A stretch of 64,000 nt of DNA. It comes from Melioribacteraceae bacterium. GTDB lineage: Bacteria; Bacteroidota; Ignavibacteria; Ignavibacteriales; Melioribacteraceae. Below are positions 1 to 9,380 of this stretch, in pieces; within the stretch, counting starts at the first letter, position 1, and each line of letters opens with the position of its first letter. The stretch is from the NCBI GenBank assembly GCA_019638015.1, contig JAHBUP010000001.1, forward strand, positions 1,458,424-1,522,423, written 5' to 3'. A model generated the notes under the pieces. That model had not been told where the DNA came from and did no database searches. It saw nothing but the letters and a program-made list of their open reading frames with translations. Made by a program: the position numbers and the translations under genes.

Positions 1-315
1 CAATTTGCCGACGATAAGAAGAGTATTGATTATTTCCCTCATGCTAATCAAGTTAATACTACAATTAAAGAATATGAACTATTCGAAATGAATCATGTTG
101 ATGCGGGTTTATATATTCTTACACTTTGGGGTTTTAATAATGATATTCTTGAGGCAGTAAAGTTTCATCATCAACTTGATATGGTAATAGATAAAAAAAT
201 ATCAGTAAAGGCATCTATTTATTTGGCTAATTTACTCGCTTATAAGGATAGGAATTCAGTAAATGAACTACCCGTTCAAATTAAAGAAAAGGTCATCCCA
301 TTATTAATTGCTTAA
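1..315 (+). CDS. HDOD-domain protein, C-terminal end (5' truncated)
   Basis: The reading frame is open from the first base, so the start lies left of the window and about 104 codons are visible before the TAA. The segment EMNHVDAGLYILTLWGF followed by a KFHHQ motif matches the second half of an HDOD domain, where a conserved His precedes a GxxLLxxWG-type helix and a xxHH motif. HDOD proteins are HD-superfamily-like signalling domains usually found alone or behind a receiver domain, and they typically lack phosphodiesterase activity. Any N-terminal partner domain cannot be seen. The family call is fairly secure; the cellular role is unknown. Confidence 0.6.
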   Translation, partial: QFADDKKSIDYFPHANQVNTTIKEYELFEMNHVDAGLYILTLWGFNNDILEAVKFHHQLDMVIDKKISVKASIYLANLLAYKDRNSVNELPVQIKEKVIPLLIA

Positions 316-455
316 AATAATTTTGCAGCAGTTCCATCCAACCTCTCCCAATTTTAAATCTACGTGAAATAACCTATCCATTTTAGCAACACTTTATTAT
401 TTTCACCACCATATTAATTTCAGATAATTAACTAACAGTTCAACCCGAAAGACTT

Positions 456-2579
456 ATGAAAAAAGTTCTTCTTCTAATTTTTGTTTATGCGGTGATTCTT
501 GCTCAACCAGTCGAGAAAAGTGATTCACTAAAATACAATCTTAATCAAGTTACAATTACAGCAACAAGATATACTGAACCATTAATAGAAATTCCATTTT
601 CCATTTCAATAATAAATGAGGGATTATCAACTATCAAAGGATACGGCTTCGATGAGATTTTGAATAGTGCCCCCGGTGTGCTGGCGCAGTCGCGCGCAGG
701 GAATCAAGATGTTCGGGTAACGATTAGGGGATTTGGAGCCAGAGGGGCTGGTGATAGATCAAATTCGGGCACTTCCAGAGGGATTAGAGTGCTGGTAGAT
801 GGTATTCCCGAAACTGAACCTGATGGAAGAACATCGTTTGATTTAATTGACTTGGGGCTTTCATCTTCAATCGAAGTTGTTCGCTCTAATGCATCTTCTA
901 TTTGGGGAAATGCTTCGGGGGGAGTTATTAATATTTCTATGGTCCCTTCAAGTAATAAATCATTCGCCGAAATAATCCATTCGATTGGCTCATTCGGTTT
1001 TAAGCAAACCAGATTAAAATCACTGGCCAATCTTGAAAATGGCAAAGTATTTTTAAATATATCTAATTCTTCTTTTGCTGGATGGCGTAAGAATTCATCA
1101 AGCTACCGAACTCTTGTAAATATTGGAGTTCTTACCTCATTTAATTCTCGAAGCAATCTCAACATTTTTGCTTCAGCTGTTTCAAACATGTTTCATGTAC
1201 CCGGACCATTAACGGAGAGCCAATATAATAATAACCCTCAATCATCTAATTTATTTTACTCCGCAAGGGATGAAAGAAGGCATAATAAAATTGGAAAGTT
1301 AGGATTTACTTTTGAATATAAATTCGATGAGCAAAACTCGATAGATTTTATGAGTTTTATTTCGCCTAAATATCTTCAAAGATCAGAGAGAGGAACTTTT
1401 CGTGATTTCACGAGATATTTTGCCGGCGGTAATTTGATTTATAAAAACCAATCCACATTTGGAGATTCATTTGGTAATTATTTTGTGGCGGGAATTGATG
1501 AAGCATATCAAGATGGAGCGATTTTATTTTATAATCTTTCTGCTTCAAATGGCAGAGGAGATAAATTGCGTACTAATAAAAGAGAGGGGGCGAATAATTT
1601 TGGTGCCTTCTTGCAGAATGAAATTATTTATGATGACAAATTAAGTTTAATCGCCGGCGGCAGGTATGACGCGGTAACTTATTATTCCGAAAATTATTTG
1701 GATCCTGGCATTGGTTTAAATGAAAAAGTTTTTGAAAAGTTTACACCAAAGGTTGGATTGACATACCGCATTACACCATCAATAAGCCTTTTCACTAATA
1801 TTGGCGGTGGTGTTGAGGTACCGGCCGGTAATGAAACTGATCCACTTTCTACATTTGGAGATGATAAATTATTCTTATTAAATCCATTACTAGAACCAAT
1901 AATTTCAACTACCTATGAATTTGGTACAAAACAAATATGGTATTGGGGTGATGAAAATTTTATGCGCTATTTAATGCTAGAACTTTCCGCATATCGAATT
2001 AATATAGAGAACGATATAGTTCCATATGGAGGGGGAGCGTTTTATTTAACTTCAGGAAAATCTCACAGGGATGGAGTTGAATTATTTACCGAAGCTGAAT
2101 TTAAACAAAGACTAAAGTTAAAAGCATCATTTACATATTTAAATTCTAAATACGATGAATATCTAGTCGATTCACTTCACTATAAAAAATCTGGTGCTAC
2201 AGCAAATTATAGCGGGAACAAAACAGCAGGAATTCCGGAGAGCTTTTACAATTTAACAATAGAATACAAACCTGAATTTTTAAAACATGTTTTGTTTTCT
2301 TACACATTTGGTGGAACAAGCAGTTATTATGTTGATGACGCAAATAAAGTTAAAGTCCCTTCAAGCTCAATTTCGAACATCAAACTGGCACTTATTAAGC
2401 CATTAGATTTAGTAGGAGGAATTTACCTAACCGGATTTATTTCTGTCAATAATTTATTCAATACTAAATATGTTTCTTCATCTTTCATCAATCCAGATAT
2501 AATGGGAGGAGAGGCATACTACATTGAACCCGGATTGCCTCGTAATTATTTATTCTCGATTAGTTTGGGTGTGAATTAA
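456..2579 (+). CDS. TonB-dependent outer-membrane receptor
   Basis: This 707-residue protein starts with a Sec signal peptide (MKKVLLLIFVYAVILAQ). It continues with a TonB-box-like/plug region in which QVTITATRY near residues 32-40 and the VRIRGFG-like stretch TIRGFGARG near residue 90 are typical of the plug domain. The rest is a beta-barrel rich in alternating aromatic residues, and the final segment ends in LFSISLGVN. It should import a siderophore, metal complex or other large nutrient across the outer membrane using TonB energy, probably from the ExbB/ExbD/TonB genes at 19.4-21.1 kb. Nothing beside it reveals the substrate. A roughly 140-nt gap upstream should hold its promoter, and a hairpin follows the stop. 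Confidence 0.9.
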   Translation: MKKVLLLIFVYAVILAQPVEKSDSLKYNLNQVTITATRYTEPLIEIPFSISIINEGLSTIKGYGFDEILNSAPGVLAQSRAGNQDVRVTIRGFGARGAGDRSNSGTSRGIRVLVDGIPETEPDGRTSFDLIDLGLSSSIEVVRSNASSIWGNASGGVINISMVPSSNKSFAEIIHSIGSFGFKQTRLKSLANLENGKVFLNISNSSFAGWRKNSSSYRTLVNIGVLTSFNSRSNLNIFASAVSNMFHVPGPLTESQYNNNPQSSNLFYSARDERRHNKIGKLGFTFEYKFDEQNSIDFMSFISPKYLQRSERGTFRDFTRYFAGGNLIYKNQSTFGDSFGNYFVAGIDEAYQDGAILFYNLSASNGRGDKLRTNKREGANNFGAFLQNEIIYDDKLSLIAGGRYDAVTYYSENYLDPGIGLNEKVFEKFTPKVGLTYRITPSISLFTNIGGGVEVPAGNETDPLSTFGDDKLFLLNPLLEPIISTTYEFGTKQIWYWGDENFMRYLMLELSAYRINIENDIVPYGGGAFYLTSGKSHRDGVELFTEAEFKQRLKLKASFTYLNSKYDEYLVDSLHYKKSGATANYSGNKTAGIPESFYNLTIEYKPEFLKHVLFSYTFGGTSSYYVDDANKVKVPSSSISNIKLALIKPLDLVGGIYLTGFISVNNLFNTKYVSSSFINPDIMGGEAYYIEPGLPRNYLFSISLGVN

Positions 2580-2582
2580 AAC

Positions 2583-2608
2583 CGGCGTGATTAATGGTAA
2601 CCACGCCG
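2583..2608. terminator. Hairpin between convergent genes, possible bidirectional terminator
   Basis: A 7-bp perfect stem (CGGCGTG / CACGCCG) with a 12-nt loop lies in the 43-nt gap between the receptor gene and the oppositely oriented peptidase gene. The position is right for a shared terminator, but no strong T-run follows on either strand. Confidence 0.5.
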
Positions 2609-2622
2609 ATCAAAAGTATTAT

Positions 2623-4416
2623 CTAGCGGGCTACTAATTCTAAAGAAAATGTTTCTTCTTTTCCATCCCTTAAAACAACGACATCAACTGTATCACCGGG
2701 TTTGAAATCTTGAACCGCGTACATAAAATCATAAATGTTGGATACTTTTTTTGCACCGAATTTCACAATTATATCTCCCGATTTAAGTCCCGCTTTTGCG
2801 GCAGAGCCACCTTCTGTAACGCCGCTCAATTTATAACCTTCACCATTCCAACCAAATTCGGGAACAGTACCAATAGAAACACGCGATCTTCCCATTCCTC
2901 TATTTGTCGGTTCAGCAACTTTTACATAGTCTGGTTTCTCCTTCAATTCATCAAGTGCGAGGGCTACATCAAAAACAAAATTTAATACTTTTTCCTGTCC
3001 TTCATAATTAATTTTATCAGCATCATCAGAAGGTTTGTGGTAATCTGTGTGTGTTCCGGTAAAGAAAAATAAAACTGGAATATTTTTATTTGAAAATGCT
3101 TGATGATCGCTGCCGCCAGAACCGCCATCACTAAATGCTAAATTCAGGTTATAATTATTTTTTGCATTTAAAATATCTTTCCACTTTGAAGAAGTCCCAG
3201 CACCAATTACAGTTAATCTATTTTCTTCATTAATTCTTCCAATCATATCCATATTGAGCATAGCGGCAGTATTGGAAATATCGGTTGGGAAATTATTTGT
3301 TAGATATGCCGATCCGAGCAATCCCAATTCCTCACCTGAAAATGCGGTAAAGTAATAAGTTCTTTTAATTTTATCTTTCATAAAAGATAATTTTTCGGCA
3401 ACCTCAATAACTCCAGTTGTGCCTGATGCATTATCATCAGCTCCGTTGTGAATTTGTTTATCAGTTCCTTTATACATGGATGATTCGGATAATTGATCAA
3501 TCCCAAGATGATCATAATGTCCGCCAACAACAACTACTTCATTTTTTAATACCGGATCATTACCTTCAAGCATTCCGCCTACATTTCTTGCAGTTTTCTC
3601 AACCTCTTTTAAGTCGGTTGTAATTTGGGCTGATAAATTCTCTAGCAAGAATGAATTGGGTTTTTTATTCAAGTCAATATTTTTTTGAATGGACTCAAAA
3701 TCCAAACCGTTATCACTGAATAGTTCGATACCCAATTCTCTTTTCATCTGTACGACTGCAAAATCGTTCATTGCCCGTGCACCGTCATATTTTGGATTGG
3801 GGAGTGCGTCCTCATTTTTTGGGTAAATGCCATTAATGAAAATAATTCCTTTAGCCCCCTTTTCCTGAGCATTTTTTGCCTTATTTCGCAGCGATGCGAA
3901 TCGATCGAATGCTGATCGAGAAGAATCGTGCTCTGGGTGATTCCGCATCACTAATACTATTTTATCTTTTACATCGATGCCTGAGTAGTCGTCATAATTT
4001 AAAGTAGGCGCTGAAATTCCATAACCCGCAAAAACTATTGGAGCGGAAACAGTTGTGTTACTGGAAAAGCCAATGACTGTAAAATCATTGCTGAGTGTAA
4101 ACAGATTTTTCTTTTTTCTTGGTGAATAATTAAAGGAATTTTTGTTGCTGAGTTCAACTTTTTCGATAAAAGAAAATTCTTGAAACCAGCTCCCATTAAA
4201 AAGTGGCCTTAACCCTGCTGCTTCGAAACATGTTTTAATATATTCAGCCGCTAGTAACTCCTCTGCTGAACCTGTAAATCTTCCTTTCATTTCATCGGAA
4301 GCTAAAAAATAAACATGGTCTTTTATTTCTTGCGCTGTAATTTCTTTTGAAACGGTTCTATCTTGGGAATAATTGATGCCGGATATAATAATTAGAAGAA
4401 AAAGAATTTTTTTCAT
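2623..4416 (-). CDS. M28-family zinc aminopeptidase with PA and C-terminal PDZ domains, secreted
   Basis: This 597-residue protein has an N-terminal signal peptide ending near INYSQ. A protease-associated (PA) insert spans roughly residues 120-260. The M28 catalytic core carries the metal ligands and catalytic residues in order: GGHYDHLG, then NGADDNASG, GEELGLLGS, NMDMIGR and SDHQAF. A PDZ domain occupies about the last 90 residues (SGVTEGGSAAKAGLKSGD is the carboxylate-binding loop region). M28 enzymes remove N-terminal residues from peptides using two zinc ions. The signal peptide points to the periplasm or cell surface. The PDZ domain may position substrates. The gene stands alone on the minus strand. 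Confidence 0.9.
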   Translation of the reverse strand: MKKILFLLIIISGINYSQDRTVSKEITAQEIKDHVYFLASDEMKGRFTGSAEELLAAEYIKTCFEAAGLRPLFNGSWFQEFSFIEKVELSNKNSFNYSPRKKKNLFTLSNDFTVIGFSSNTTVSAPIVFAGYGISAPTLNYDDYSGIDVKDKIVLVMRNHPEHDSSRSAFDRFASLRNKAKNAQEKGAKGIIFINGIYPKNEDALPNPKYDGARAMNDFAVVQMKRELGIELFSDNGLDFESIQKNIDLNKKPNSFLLENLSAQITTDLKEVEKTARNVGGMLEGNDPVLKNEVVVVGGHYDHLGIDQLSESSMYKGTDKQIHNGADDNASGTTGVIEVAEKLSFMKDKIKRTYYFTAFSGEELGLLGSAYLTNNFPTDISNTAAMLNMDMIGRINEENRLTVIGAGTSSKWKDILNAKNNYNLNLAFSDGGSGGSDHQAFSNKNIPVLFFFTGTHTDYHKPSDDADKINYEGQEKVLNFVFDVALALDELKEKPDYVKVAEPTNRGMGRSRVSIGTVPEFGWNGEGYKLSGVTEGGSAAKAGLKSGDIIVKFGAKKVSNIYDFMYAVQDFKPGDTVDVVVLRDGKEETFSLELVAR

Positions 4417-4576
4417 TGTAACCTCAGATTAATTTAATACTTATGTGAAACAAAAAATGACAGTTGTCTATAGTGATTATTGTAAATATTAGCCAAATAT
4501 TTATTATTTCTCATTTTTTTAATAAAGAAAAATTTAAAAACTTACTTATTACAATAGAATATACATTTAAGTTACA

Positions 4577-5056
4577 TTAAAATTTCACTGGATTTATTGA
4601 TGAGGACTTATTAGAATTTTCTCGGCAATTTGGGTTTGAGCACTTGCCGAATATATTGAATGAGTATCCCGATACATCAAATCCAATTTCATTTGATACT
4701 TCGTTTATAATTTTTTCCAATCGTGGTTCTGTAAATTCTTTTATTGCTCCACAATTTACACAGATTAAATGATCGTGCGATTTTTTACCAATATTAGATT
4801 CAAAACGGGTTTTGTTTTCGCCGAAATTTCGTTTGGATAAAATGCCACAATTCGCCAGTAAGTCAATCGTATTGTAAATAGTAGCTCTGGAAATATTGGA
4901 GTTTGCATTTTTCATTTTAATGTATAAATCATCAGCCCCAAAATGCCCATCAAAATCGATAGCGTAATCAAGAACCTCAAATCTTTCAGGTGTTAGGCGA
5001 TGTTCAGCTCTTTTTAAAAAACTTCTTAATTCTTCATATGCTGCTTCTCTAGTCAT
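4577..5056 (-). CDS. Fur-family transcriptional regulator, PerR-like
   Basis: This 159-residue protein has the Fur layout: an N-terminal winged helix (LTPERFEVLDYAI, then the recognition segment SRATIYNTIDLL), followed by a metal-binding dimerisation domain. The HDHLICVNCG motif provides metal ligands and the first structural zinc CxxC, and CSNPNC near the C-terminus provides the second. Its position upstream of and divergent from dodecin and two peroxiredoxin genes fits a peroxide-sensing PerR that represses them, as in other bacteria. The metal and sensing residues cannot separate PerR from Fur with certainty. The roughly 170-nt divergent gap probably contains the operators; I could not assign a convincing box. 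Confidence 0.85.
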   Translation of the reverse strand: MTREAAYEELRSFLKRAEHRLTPERFEVLDYAIDFDGHFGADDLYIKMKNANSNISRATIYNTIDLLANCGILSKRNFGENKTRFESNIGKKSHDHLICVNCGAIKEFTEPRLEKIINEVSNEIGFDVSGYSFNIFGKCSNPNCRENSNKSSSINPVKF

Positions 5057-5224
5057 CTTTCGATCAATTATTTAGATTTAGTCTGTATAAACTTAGAAAT
5101 AACCCACAAAAAAAGCAAAAAAAGGATTATCTTAATTAAATCAAACTTATATTTGGGCAGTCGGTAGCCAAAAAATTGGCTTTTAAAGATATTTTGAACT
5201 TTTAATTCATTAATGGAGGTTATA

Positions 5225-5428
5225 ATGTCGAAGTCATTCGAAATAATAGAACGAGTAGGAGTTTCAACAGAGGGAGCAAACGAAGCAATTCGTGAAGTAA
5301 TTCTGGAATCAAATACAGAAAAAAAAGTTTCTTGGTTTGAGGTTTTAGAACAGAGGGGAAGAGTTACTTCGGAGGGAAAAGTTGAATTTCAAGTTCGTGT
5401 TCGAATTGGTAGAAAATTAATCGACTAA
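5225..5428 (+). CDS. Dodecin-family flavin-binding protein
   Basis: This 67-residue protein has the dodecin pattern: MSKSFEIIERVGVSTEG, then an alpha helix ending in a W-containing strand (KKVSWFEVLEQRG), then a last strand with VRVRIGR. Dodecins form hollow dodecamers that store flavins and limit flavin photochemistry. I place the start at 5225 because a GGAGGT ribosome-binding site lies 4 nt upstream; an ATG at 5213 would overlap that site. It precedes the peroxiredoxin gene by 17 nt and is likely co-transcribed with it, which fits a role in oxidative or light stress. Confidence 0.85.
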   Translation: MSKSFEIIERVGVSTEGANEAIREVILESNTEKKVSWFEVLEQRGRVTSEGKVEFQVRVRIGRKLID

Positions 5429-5445
5429 AAAAAAGGAGTTATGTT

Positions 5446-5928
5446 ATGGCACTAAAAATTGGTGATAAAGCACCCGATTTTTCATTAAAAGATACCTCAA
5501 ATGAAACACATACTTTGAGTAATTATAACGGAAAAAAAAATGTACTTCTTTTATTTTTCCCTGCAGTTGGTACTGGAGTTTGTGAAAAGGAATTATGCTC
5601 AACCAGAGATAGCATGAAAGATTACGAATCCGTAGAGGCTCAAGTATTTGGTATTAGTGTTGATATGCCTTTCTCTCAAAAACTTTGGGTTGATAAATAT
5701 AATTTCAATTTTCCACTTTTGAGTGATTTTAACAAAGAAGTAGCAAAATTATATGATGCATTCTATGAAAATTGGTTGCCAGGGAAGTGGGACTTAAAAG
5801 GTGTCGCTAAAAGATCGGCTTTCGTTATCGATAAAAATGGCATAATTCAATATGCTGAAGTATTGGAAAACGCCGGCGAAGAACCAAATTATAACGCAAT
5901 TCATGAAGCTCTCAAAAAAATTGCTTAA
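5446..5928 (+). CDS. Peroxiredoxin (AhpC/TSA, redoxin type)
   Basis: This 160-residue peroxiredoxin starts with the usual KIGDKAPDFSL segment. It has the active-site stretch TGVCEKELC near residues 43-51, in which the first Cys would be the peroxidatic cysteine and the second, five residues later, a possible resolving one. It reduces hydrogen and organic peroxides using a thiol donor in the cytoplasm. It sits in a dodecin-peroxiredoxin pair opposite a PerR-like regulator and is followed by a strong terminator, so the two genes appear to form one transcription unit. Confidence 0.9.
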   Translation: MALKIGDKAPDFSLKDTSNETHTLSNYNGKKNVLLLFFPAVGTGVCEKELCSTRDSMKDYESVEAQVFGISVDMPFSQKLWVDKYNFNFPLLSDFNKEVAKLYDAFYENWLPGKWDLKGVAKRSAFVIDKNGIIQYAEVLENAGEEPNYNAIHEALKKIA

Positions 5929-5934
5929 ATATGT

Positions 5935-5965
5935 AAGGGGAAGTTAATCTTAAACTTCCCCTTTT
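5935..5965 (+). terminator. Rho-independent terminator after the peroxiredoxin gene
   Basis: An 11-bp stem (AAGGGGAAGTT with AACTTCCCCTT) and a 6-nt-class loop are followed directly by T residues. It ends the dodecin-peroxiredoxin unit and separates it from the bcp/pterin operon. Confidence 0.85.
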
Positions 5966-6023
5966 CATTTTAAAGGAACTATTTCTAATTTGTTAGGTGT
6001 TTCGGCAAATAAAGGAAAAACTA

Positions 6024-6488
6024 ATGTTAGAAGTTGGTCACAAAGCCCCAAATTTTACACTCCCCGATAGCGAAGGTATAAAAGTTTCGCTGTCAGATTT
6101 TAAAGATCAAAATGTAATCCTCTACTTTTATCCCAAAGATATGACCAGCGGGTGCACACAGGAAGCATGCGATTTTAGAGATCTCTTCCCAAAATTCGAA
6201 AAAATGAATGCCGTGATAATTGGCATTAGTATCGATTCAGTTGCTATGCATAAAAAATTTGTTGAAAAGTACGATCTCCCTTTTATTCTACTCGCTGATG
6301 AAGATAAAAAAGTTGTTGAAAAATATGGTGTATGGAAAGAAAAAAGTATGTACGGAAAAAAATATATGGGAATTGAGAGAACAACTTTTATAATCGGTAC
6401 GGATGGGAAAATCAAAAGAATATTCCCAAAGGTTAAAGTTGCTGGGCATGCTGATGAGGTATTGTTTTTAATGAAGGACTTAAGATGA
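6024..6488 (+). CDS. bcp: Bcp/PrxQ-type thioredoxin-dependent peroxiredoxin
   Basis: This is a PrxQ-family protein of about 154 residues. It begins MLEVGHKAPNFTLPD and carries the signature DMTSGCTQEACDFRD, with peroxidatic and resolving Cys five residues apart as in E. coli Bcp. The frame stays open to a GTG at 5997, but I prefer the ATG at 6024 because an AAAGGA ribosome-binding site lies just before it and the protein then starts where the family starts. Its stop overlaps the start of the next gene by 4 nt, so it is translationally coupled to the pterin genes. Confidence 0.9.
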   Translation: MLEVGHKAPNFTLPDSEGIKVSLSDFKDQNVILYFYPKDMTSGCTQEACDFRDLFPKFEKMNAVIIGISIDSVAMHKKFVEKYDLPFILLADEDKKVVEKYGVWKEKSMYGKKYMGIERTTFIIGTDGKIKRIFPKVKVAGHADEVLFLMKDLR

Positions 6489-6892
6489 TTTACGTTTCGA
6501 GGAGAGAAGTATTCAGTTCAGCACATAGGTTGTACAATGAAACACTTAGTGCTGAGGAGAATTTTGCTTTGTTTGGTAAATGCGCGAATGCTAATGGTCA
6601 TGGGCATAATTACACACTTGAAGTAATTGTGGCTGGTGAAGTTGATCCCAAAACCGGATACTTGATTGATCTCAAATTGCTTAAAAATATTATTCGTGAA
6701 AATATTATTAATAAAGTTGACCACAAAAATCTCAATATGGATGTAGATTTTTTGGCAGGAAAAATTCCTACAGCAGAAGTTATTGCTATTTCAATTTGGG
6801 ACGAATTAAAAGATAAAATTCCCAGCGGCAAGTTATACTGCGTACGGTTACGCGAGACAGAGAATAATTATGTTGAATATAAAGGGGAGTAA
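6485..6892 (+). CDS. 6-pyruvoyltetrahydropterin synthase (PTPS/QueD family)
   Basis: This 135-residue enzyme shows the three zinc-ligand histidines (SSAHRL and NGHGHNY), the catalytic Cys in FGKCANANG, the DHKNLN motif, and the C-terminal [12 protein letters not shown]. Several stretches (FGKC..NGHGHNY, DHKNL, E..NN.V.YKGE) resemble mammalian 6-pyruvoyltetrahydropterin synthase more than short QueD enzymes, judged from memory. The reaction would convert dihydroneopterin triphosphate to 6-pyruvoyltetrahydropterin. GTP cyclohydrolase I follows by 5 nt and a sepiapterin-reductase-like gene comes next, which favours a biopterin-type cofactor over queuosine. A QueD role remains possible. Confidence 0.85.
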   Translation: MIYVSRREVFSSAHRLYNETLSAEENFALFGKCANANGHGHNYTLEVIVAGEVDPKTGYLIDLKLLKNIIRENIINKVDHKNLNMDVDFLAGKIPTAEVIAISIWDELKDKIPSGKLYCVRLRETENNYVEYKGE

Positions 6893-6897
6893 AACAG

Positions 6898-7464
6898 GTG
6901 AATCTTGAGATAATCGAAAAAAATGTTAAAAATATTTTAGGTGAAATTGGTGAGGACCTTTCCCGTGAAGGTTTGTTGAAAACTCCGCATCGTGTTGCGA
7001 AAGCATACCAATTTCTGACACAAGGTTATTCGAAAAATATTGAACAAATATTAAACGGCGCTATTTTCAATGAGAAGTATGATGAAATGGTTATTGTAAA
7101 AGATATAGATTTTTATAGCATGTGCGAACATCATTTACTTCCTTTTTATGGAAAAGTTCATGTGGCGTATGTTCCAAATGGTAAAATTGTTGGTTTAAGT
7201 AAGATACCTAGAATTGTTGATGCATTTTCTCAACGATTGCAAGTTCAGGAGAGAATGACACAAGAAATTGCCGATACTATTGAAAAGTATCTTTCTCCCC
7301 GTGGAGTAGCCGTTGTTGTTGAAGGACTTCATATGTGCATGATGATGAGAGGAGTACAAAAACAAAATTCAATTACTGCAACCAGCGCAATGCATGGAAT
7401 ATTCAAAGAAGACGCACGAACAAGAGTTGAATTTCTTAATCTAATTAAAAACAAAAATTTATGA
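6898..7464 (+). CDS. folE: GTP cyclohydrolase I
   Basis: This 188-residue protein has the full type I FolE signature. MCEHHLLPF holds zinc-binding Cys and His residues, [13 protein letters not shown] forms the conserved helix, and [11 protein letters not shown] contains the second zinc Cys. The enzyme converts GTP to 7,8-dihydroneopterin triphosphate, the first step of folate and tetrahydrobiopterin synthesis. It starts with GTG behind a GGGGAG ribosome-binding site, 5 nt after the PTPS gene, and overlaps the next gene by 4 nt. The operon context suggests its product feeds PTPS. Confidence 0.95.
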   Translation: MNLEIIEKNVKNILGEIGEDLSREGLLKTPHRVAKAYQFLTQGYSKNIEQILNGAIFNEKYDEMVIVKDIDFYSMCEHHLLPFYGKVHVAYVPNGKIVGLSKIPRIVDAFSQRLQVQERMTQEIADTIEKYLSPRGVAVVVEGLHMCMMMRGVQKQNSITATSAMHGIFKEDARTRVEFLNLIKNKNL

Positions 7465-8174
7465 CTGTAACAAAAAAAGATACAGTTTGGATTACTGGTG
7501 CTAGTTCAGGGATTGGTAAGAGCCTGGTTAAAAAATTCACATCAAATAATATTCATGTTACCGCAACTTCCAGAAGACTCAACGAATTAGAAAAACTGAA
7601 AAATGAAATTAATAATTTAGATCTCATTAGTATTGAAAGAGTAGACATGAGTTCGCGTACCTCAATTGAAATGATGATTTCAAATTTTAGTGACAAATTT
7701 AATTTCGTTGGTTTAATAAATAATGCTGGTATTACCTCTTTTTCCAAAGCCGCAGATGATTCTGTCGAAAAAATTGAAGAAATAATAAATACAAACCTAT
7801 TGGGAGCAATTTACGCTATTAAATCTGTTCTTCAGGATATGTTGAACTCAAAAAATGGTACAATAATTAATATTTTATCTGTAGTTACAAAAAGAATTTT
7901 TACCGCTAGCAGCGCTTATTCAGCTTCAAAAAATGGTTTATTGGCCTATACAAACGTTCTTAGGGAAGAATTGAGAGAAAATAATATTCGAATTATCAAT
8001 ATTTCACCTGGAGCCACGGCCACTCCGATTTGGCCGGAGAAGGTTCTTTCCTCAAAAATCAGTAAAATGATGAACGCCGATGACATTGCCGATTTGATAT
8101 TTACTTTATATAAAAATAAGAGCAATTTAGTAGCGGAAGATATAACAATAAGACCAATAAGTGGGGATTTATGA
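7461..8174 (+). CDS. Short-chain dehydrogenase, sepiapterin-reductase-like
   Basis: This 237-residue SDR has the cofactor motif GASSGIGKS, the NNAG motif, and a catalytic Ser-Tyr-Lys set (LSV region, YSASKN). Its C-terminal half has GATATPIW and ends [10 protein letters not shown]. From memory, Chlorobium tepidum sepiapterin reductase has a similar TPMW and a similar LRPTSGD end, so I read this as the NADPH reductase that completes tetrahydrobiopterin-type synthesis after FolE and PTPS. The start overlaps folE by 4 nt and the end overlaps the next SDR by 4 nt. Assignment within the large SDR family is an inference. Confidence 0.7.
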   Translation: MTVTKKDTVWITGASSGIGKSLVKKFTSNNIHVTATSRRLNELEKLKNEINNLDLISIERVDMSSRTSIEMMISNFSDKFNFVGLINNAGITSFSKAADDSVEKIEEIINTNLLGAIYAIKSVLQDMLNSKNGTIINILSVVTKRIFTASSAYSASKNGLLAYTNVLREELRENNIRIINISPGATATPIWPEKVLSSKISKMMNADDIADLIFTLYKNKSNLVAEDITIRPISGDL

Positions 8175-8884
8175 AAAAAGATTCATTGGCTATAGTAACC
8201 GGTGCGAGTCGTGGGATTGGCAGAGCTATTTCGCTTCGTTTAGCTCACGAAGGATACGACCTTGCATTATTCGGCAGATCAGAGGAGTTATTGAGCTCCC
8301 TAACCAATGAAATAAGCAAATATGGAAGGGAAGCTGTTTATTTTGCTGGAGATGTTTCCAATTCAATGTTTGTGAATGAGTCTGTAAATCAAGTTACTCT
8401 ACAATTTGGTAAAATAGATATTTTAGTAAATAATGCTGGGGTGGCAATATTCAAAACATTTATGGAAAGTTCATTAGATGATTTTAAAGCACAAATAAAT
8501 ACCAATCTTTACGGGGTTTATAATTTTACAAAAGCTGTTCTTCCAAATATGATTGAAAAAAAGGGAGGCACAATTATTAATATTTCATCACTGGCTGGTA
8601 AAAATGCATTTGTTGGTGGAACAATGTATGCCGCAAGCAAACATGCCTTAATGGGATTTACAAAATCTTTAATGCTGGAAGTGAGAAATCATAATATAAG
8701 AGTTGCGGCGGTTTGTCCAGGTTCTGTTGGAACCGAAATGCTGGCCGGTACACCTTTAGAGCCGGAAAATTTATCTAAAGTTTTAACACCGGATGATGTA
8801 GCCCAAACTGTTTCAGCTATTATTCAACTTCCGCCGCATGCTCTTATTAGTGAGGTTGAAGTTCGTCCTACTAATCCAAGATAA
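8171..8884 (+). CDS. Short-chain dehydrogenase/reductase
   Basis: This is a second 237-residue SDR, immediately downstream and overlapping by 4 nt. It has TGASRGIGRA for NADP(H) binding, NNAGVA, the SSLAGK serine segment and the YAASKHA catalytic pair. It ends in EVEVRPTNPR, similar in style to the preceding SDR, which suggests an old duplication. It may reduce another pterin side-chain carbonyl or be a general 3-oxoacyl-type reductase. Its place at the end of the pterin operon favours the former, but the sequence alone does not settle the substrate. Confidence 0.75.
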   Translation: MKKDSLAIVTGASRGIGRAISLRLAHEGYDLALFGRSEELLSSLTNEISKYGREAVYFAGDVSNSMFVNESVNQVTLQFGKIDILVNNAGVAIFKTFMESSLDDFKAQINTNLYGVYNFTKAVLPNMIEKKGGTIINISSLAGKNAFVGGTMYAASKHALMGFTKSLMLEVRNHNIRVAAVCPGSVGTEMLAGTPLEPENLSKVLTPDDVAQTVSAIIQLPPHALISEVEVRPTNPR

Positions 8885-8900
8885 TTTTAATTAATTTTTT

Positions 8901-9380
8901 TTAATTTTTGCTCTCTCTTTTCATTCTTTTATTCCCTTTACAACAATCTTTTTGTGCAATTCCCTCCCTTAAGTGTTTTTTCAAATTCCCGTAATTTTTA
9001 ATCCAACTTTTTTGTTGGTCTGAATCGAGCATTTTATAAACATTTAACCAATGTTTATTCCGTTCCATTTTTAGCTCAGTTTCAGTTTTTAATATATCTT
9101 CATTCAGCTTTAAGAATTTTTGCTCATCAAATTGATTGCCCAGCATCATTTCTTTAATATCTAAACGATAATTTTGAATTTTGTTACGGTAATCTAGAAT
9201 TTGTTTTTGGAAGCGTATTTTTTCACTATTCATCTTTACTTCCTGTTCTGAAGTGAGATTTAGGATTTGTCTGAAATTATTCCGTTCTTGATTATCTTTA
9301 CCGCGGTGTGATGGTTGTGCGCTTAATAGGTTGGGCCCCAATAGAAAAACTATTGTGAGAATGAATGTTAACTTTTTCAT
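8901..9380 (-). CDS. Periplasmic Spy/CpxP-like protein
   Basis: This is a 159-residue protein with a signal peptide (ending near LLSAQ) and a long, charged, helical mature part. LNLTSEQEVKM near residue 43 is the LTxxQ motif of Spy/CpxP proteins, and a second copy-like DSDQQKSW lies later. The C-terminus has an unusual Cys pair (KDCCKGNK) that could bind metal. Spy/CpxP proteins are periplasmic chaperones or stress sensors. The gene is divergent from an ECF sigma factor operon that encodes another such protein, so it may be a target or modulator of that sigma factor. Confidence 0.7.
   Translation of the reverse strand: MKKLTFILTIVFLLGPNLLSAQPSHRGKDNQERNNFRQILNLTSEQEVKMNSEKIRFQKQILDYRNKIQNYRLDIKEMMLGNQFDEQKFLKLNEDILKTETELKMERNKHWLNVYKMLDSDQQKSWIKNYGNLKKHLREGIAQKDCCKGNKRMKRESKN

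Noticed and set aside
704..1045. Minus-strand frame inside the TonB-dependent receptor gene
   Set aside because: It is an antisense shadow without a ribosome-binding site or recognisable domain.
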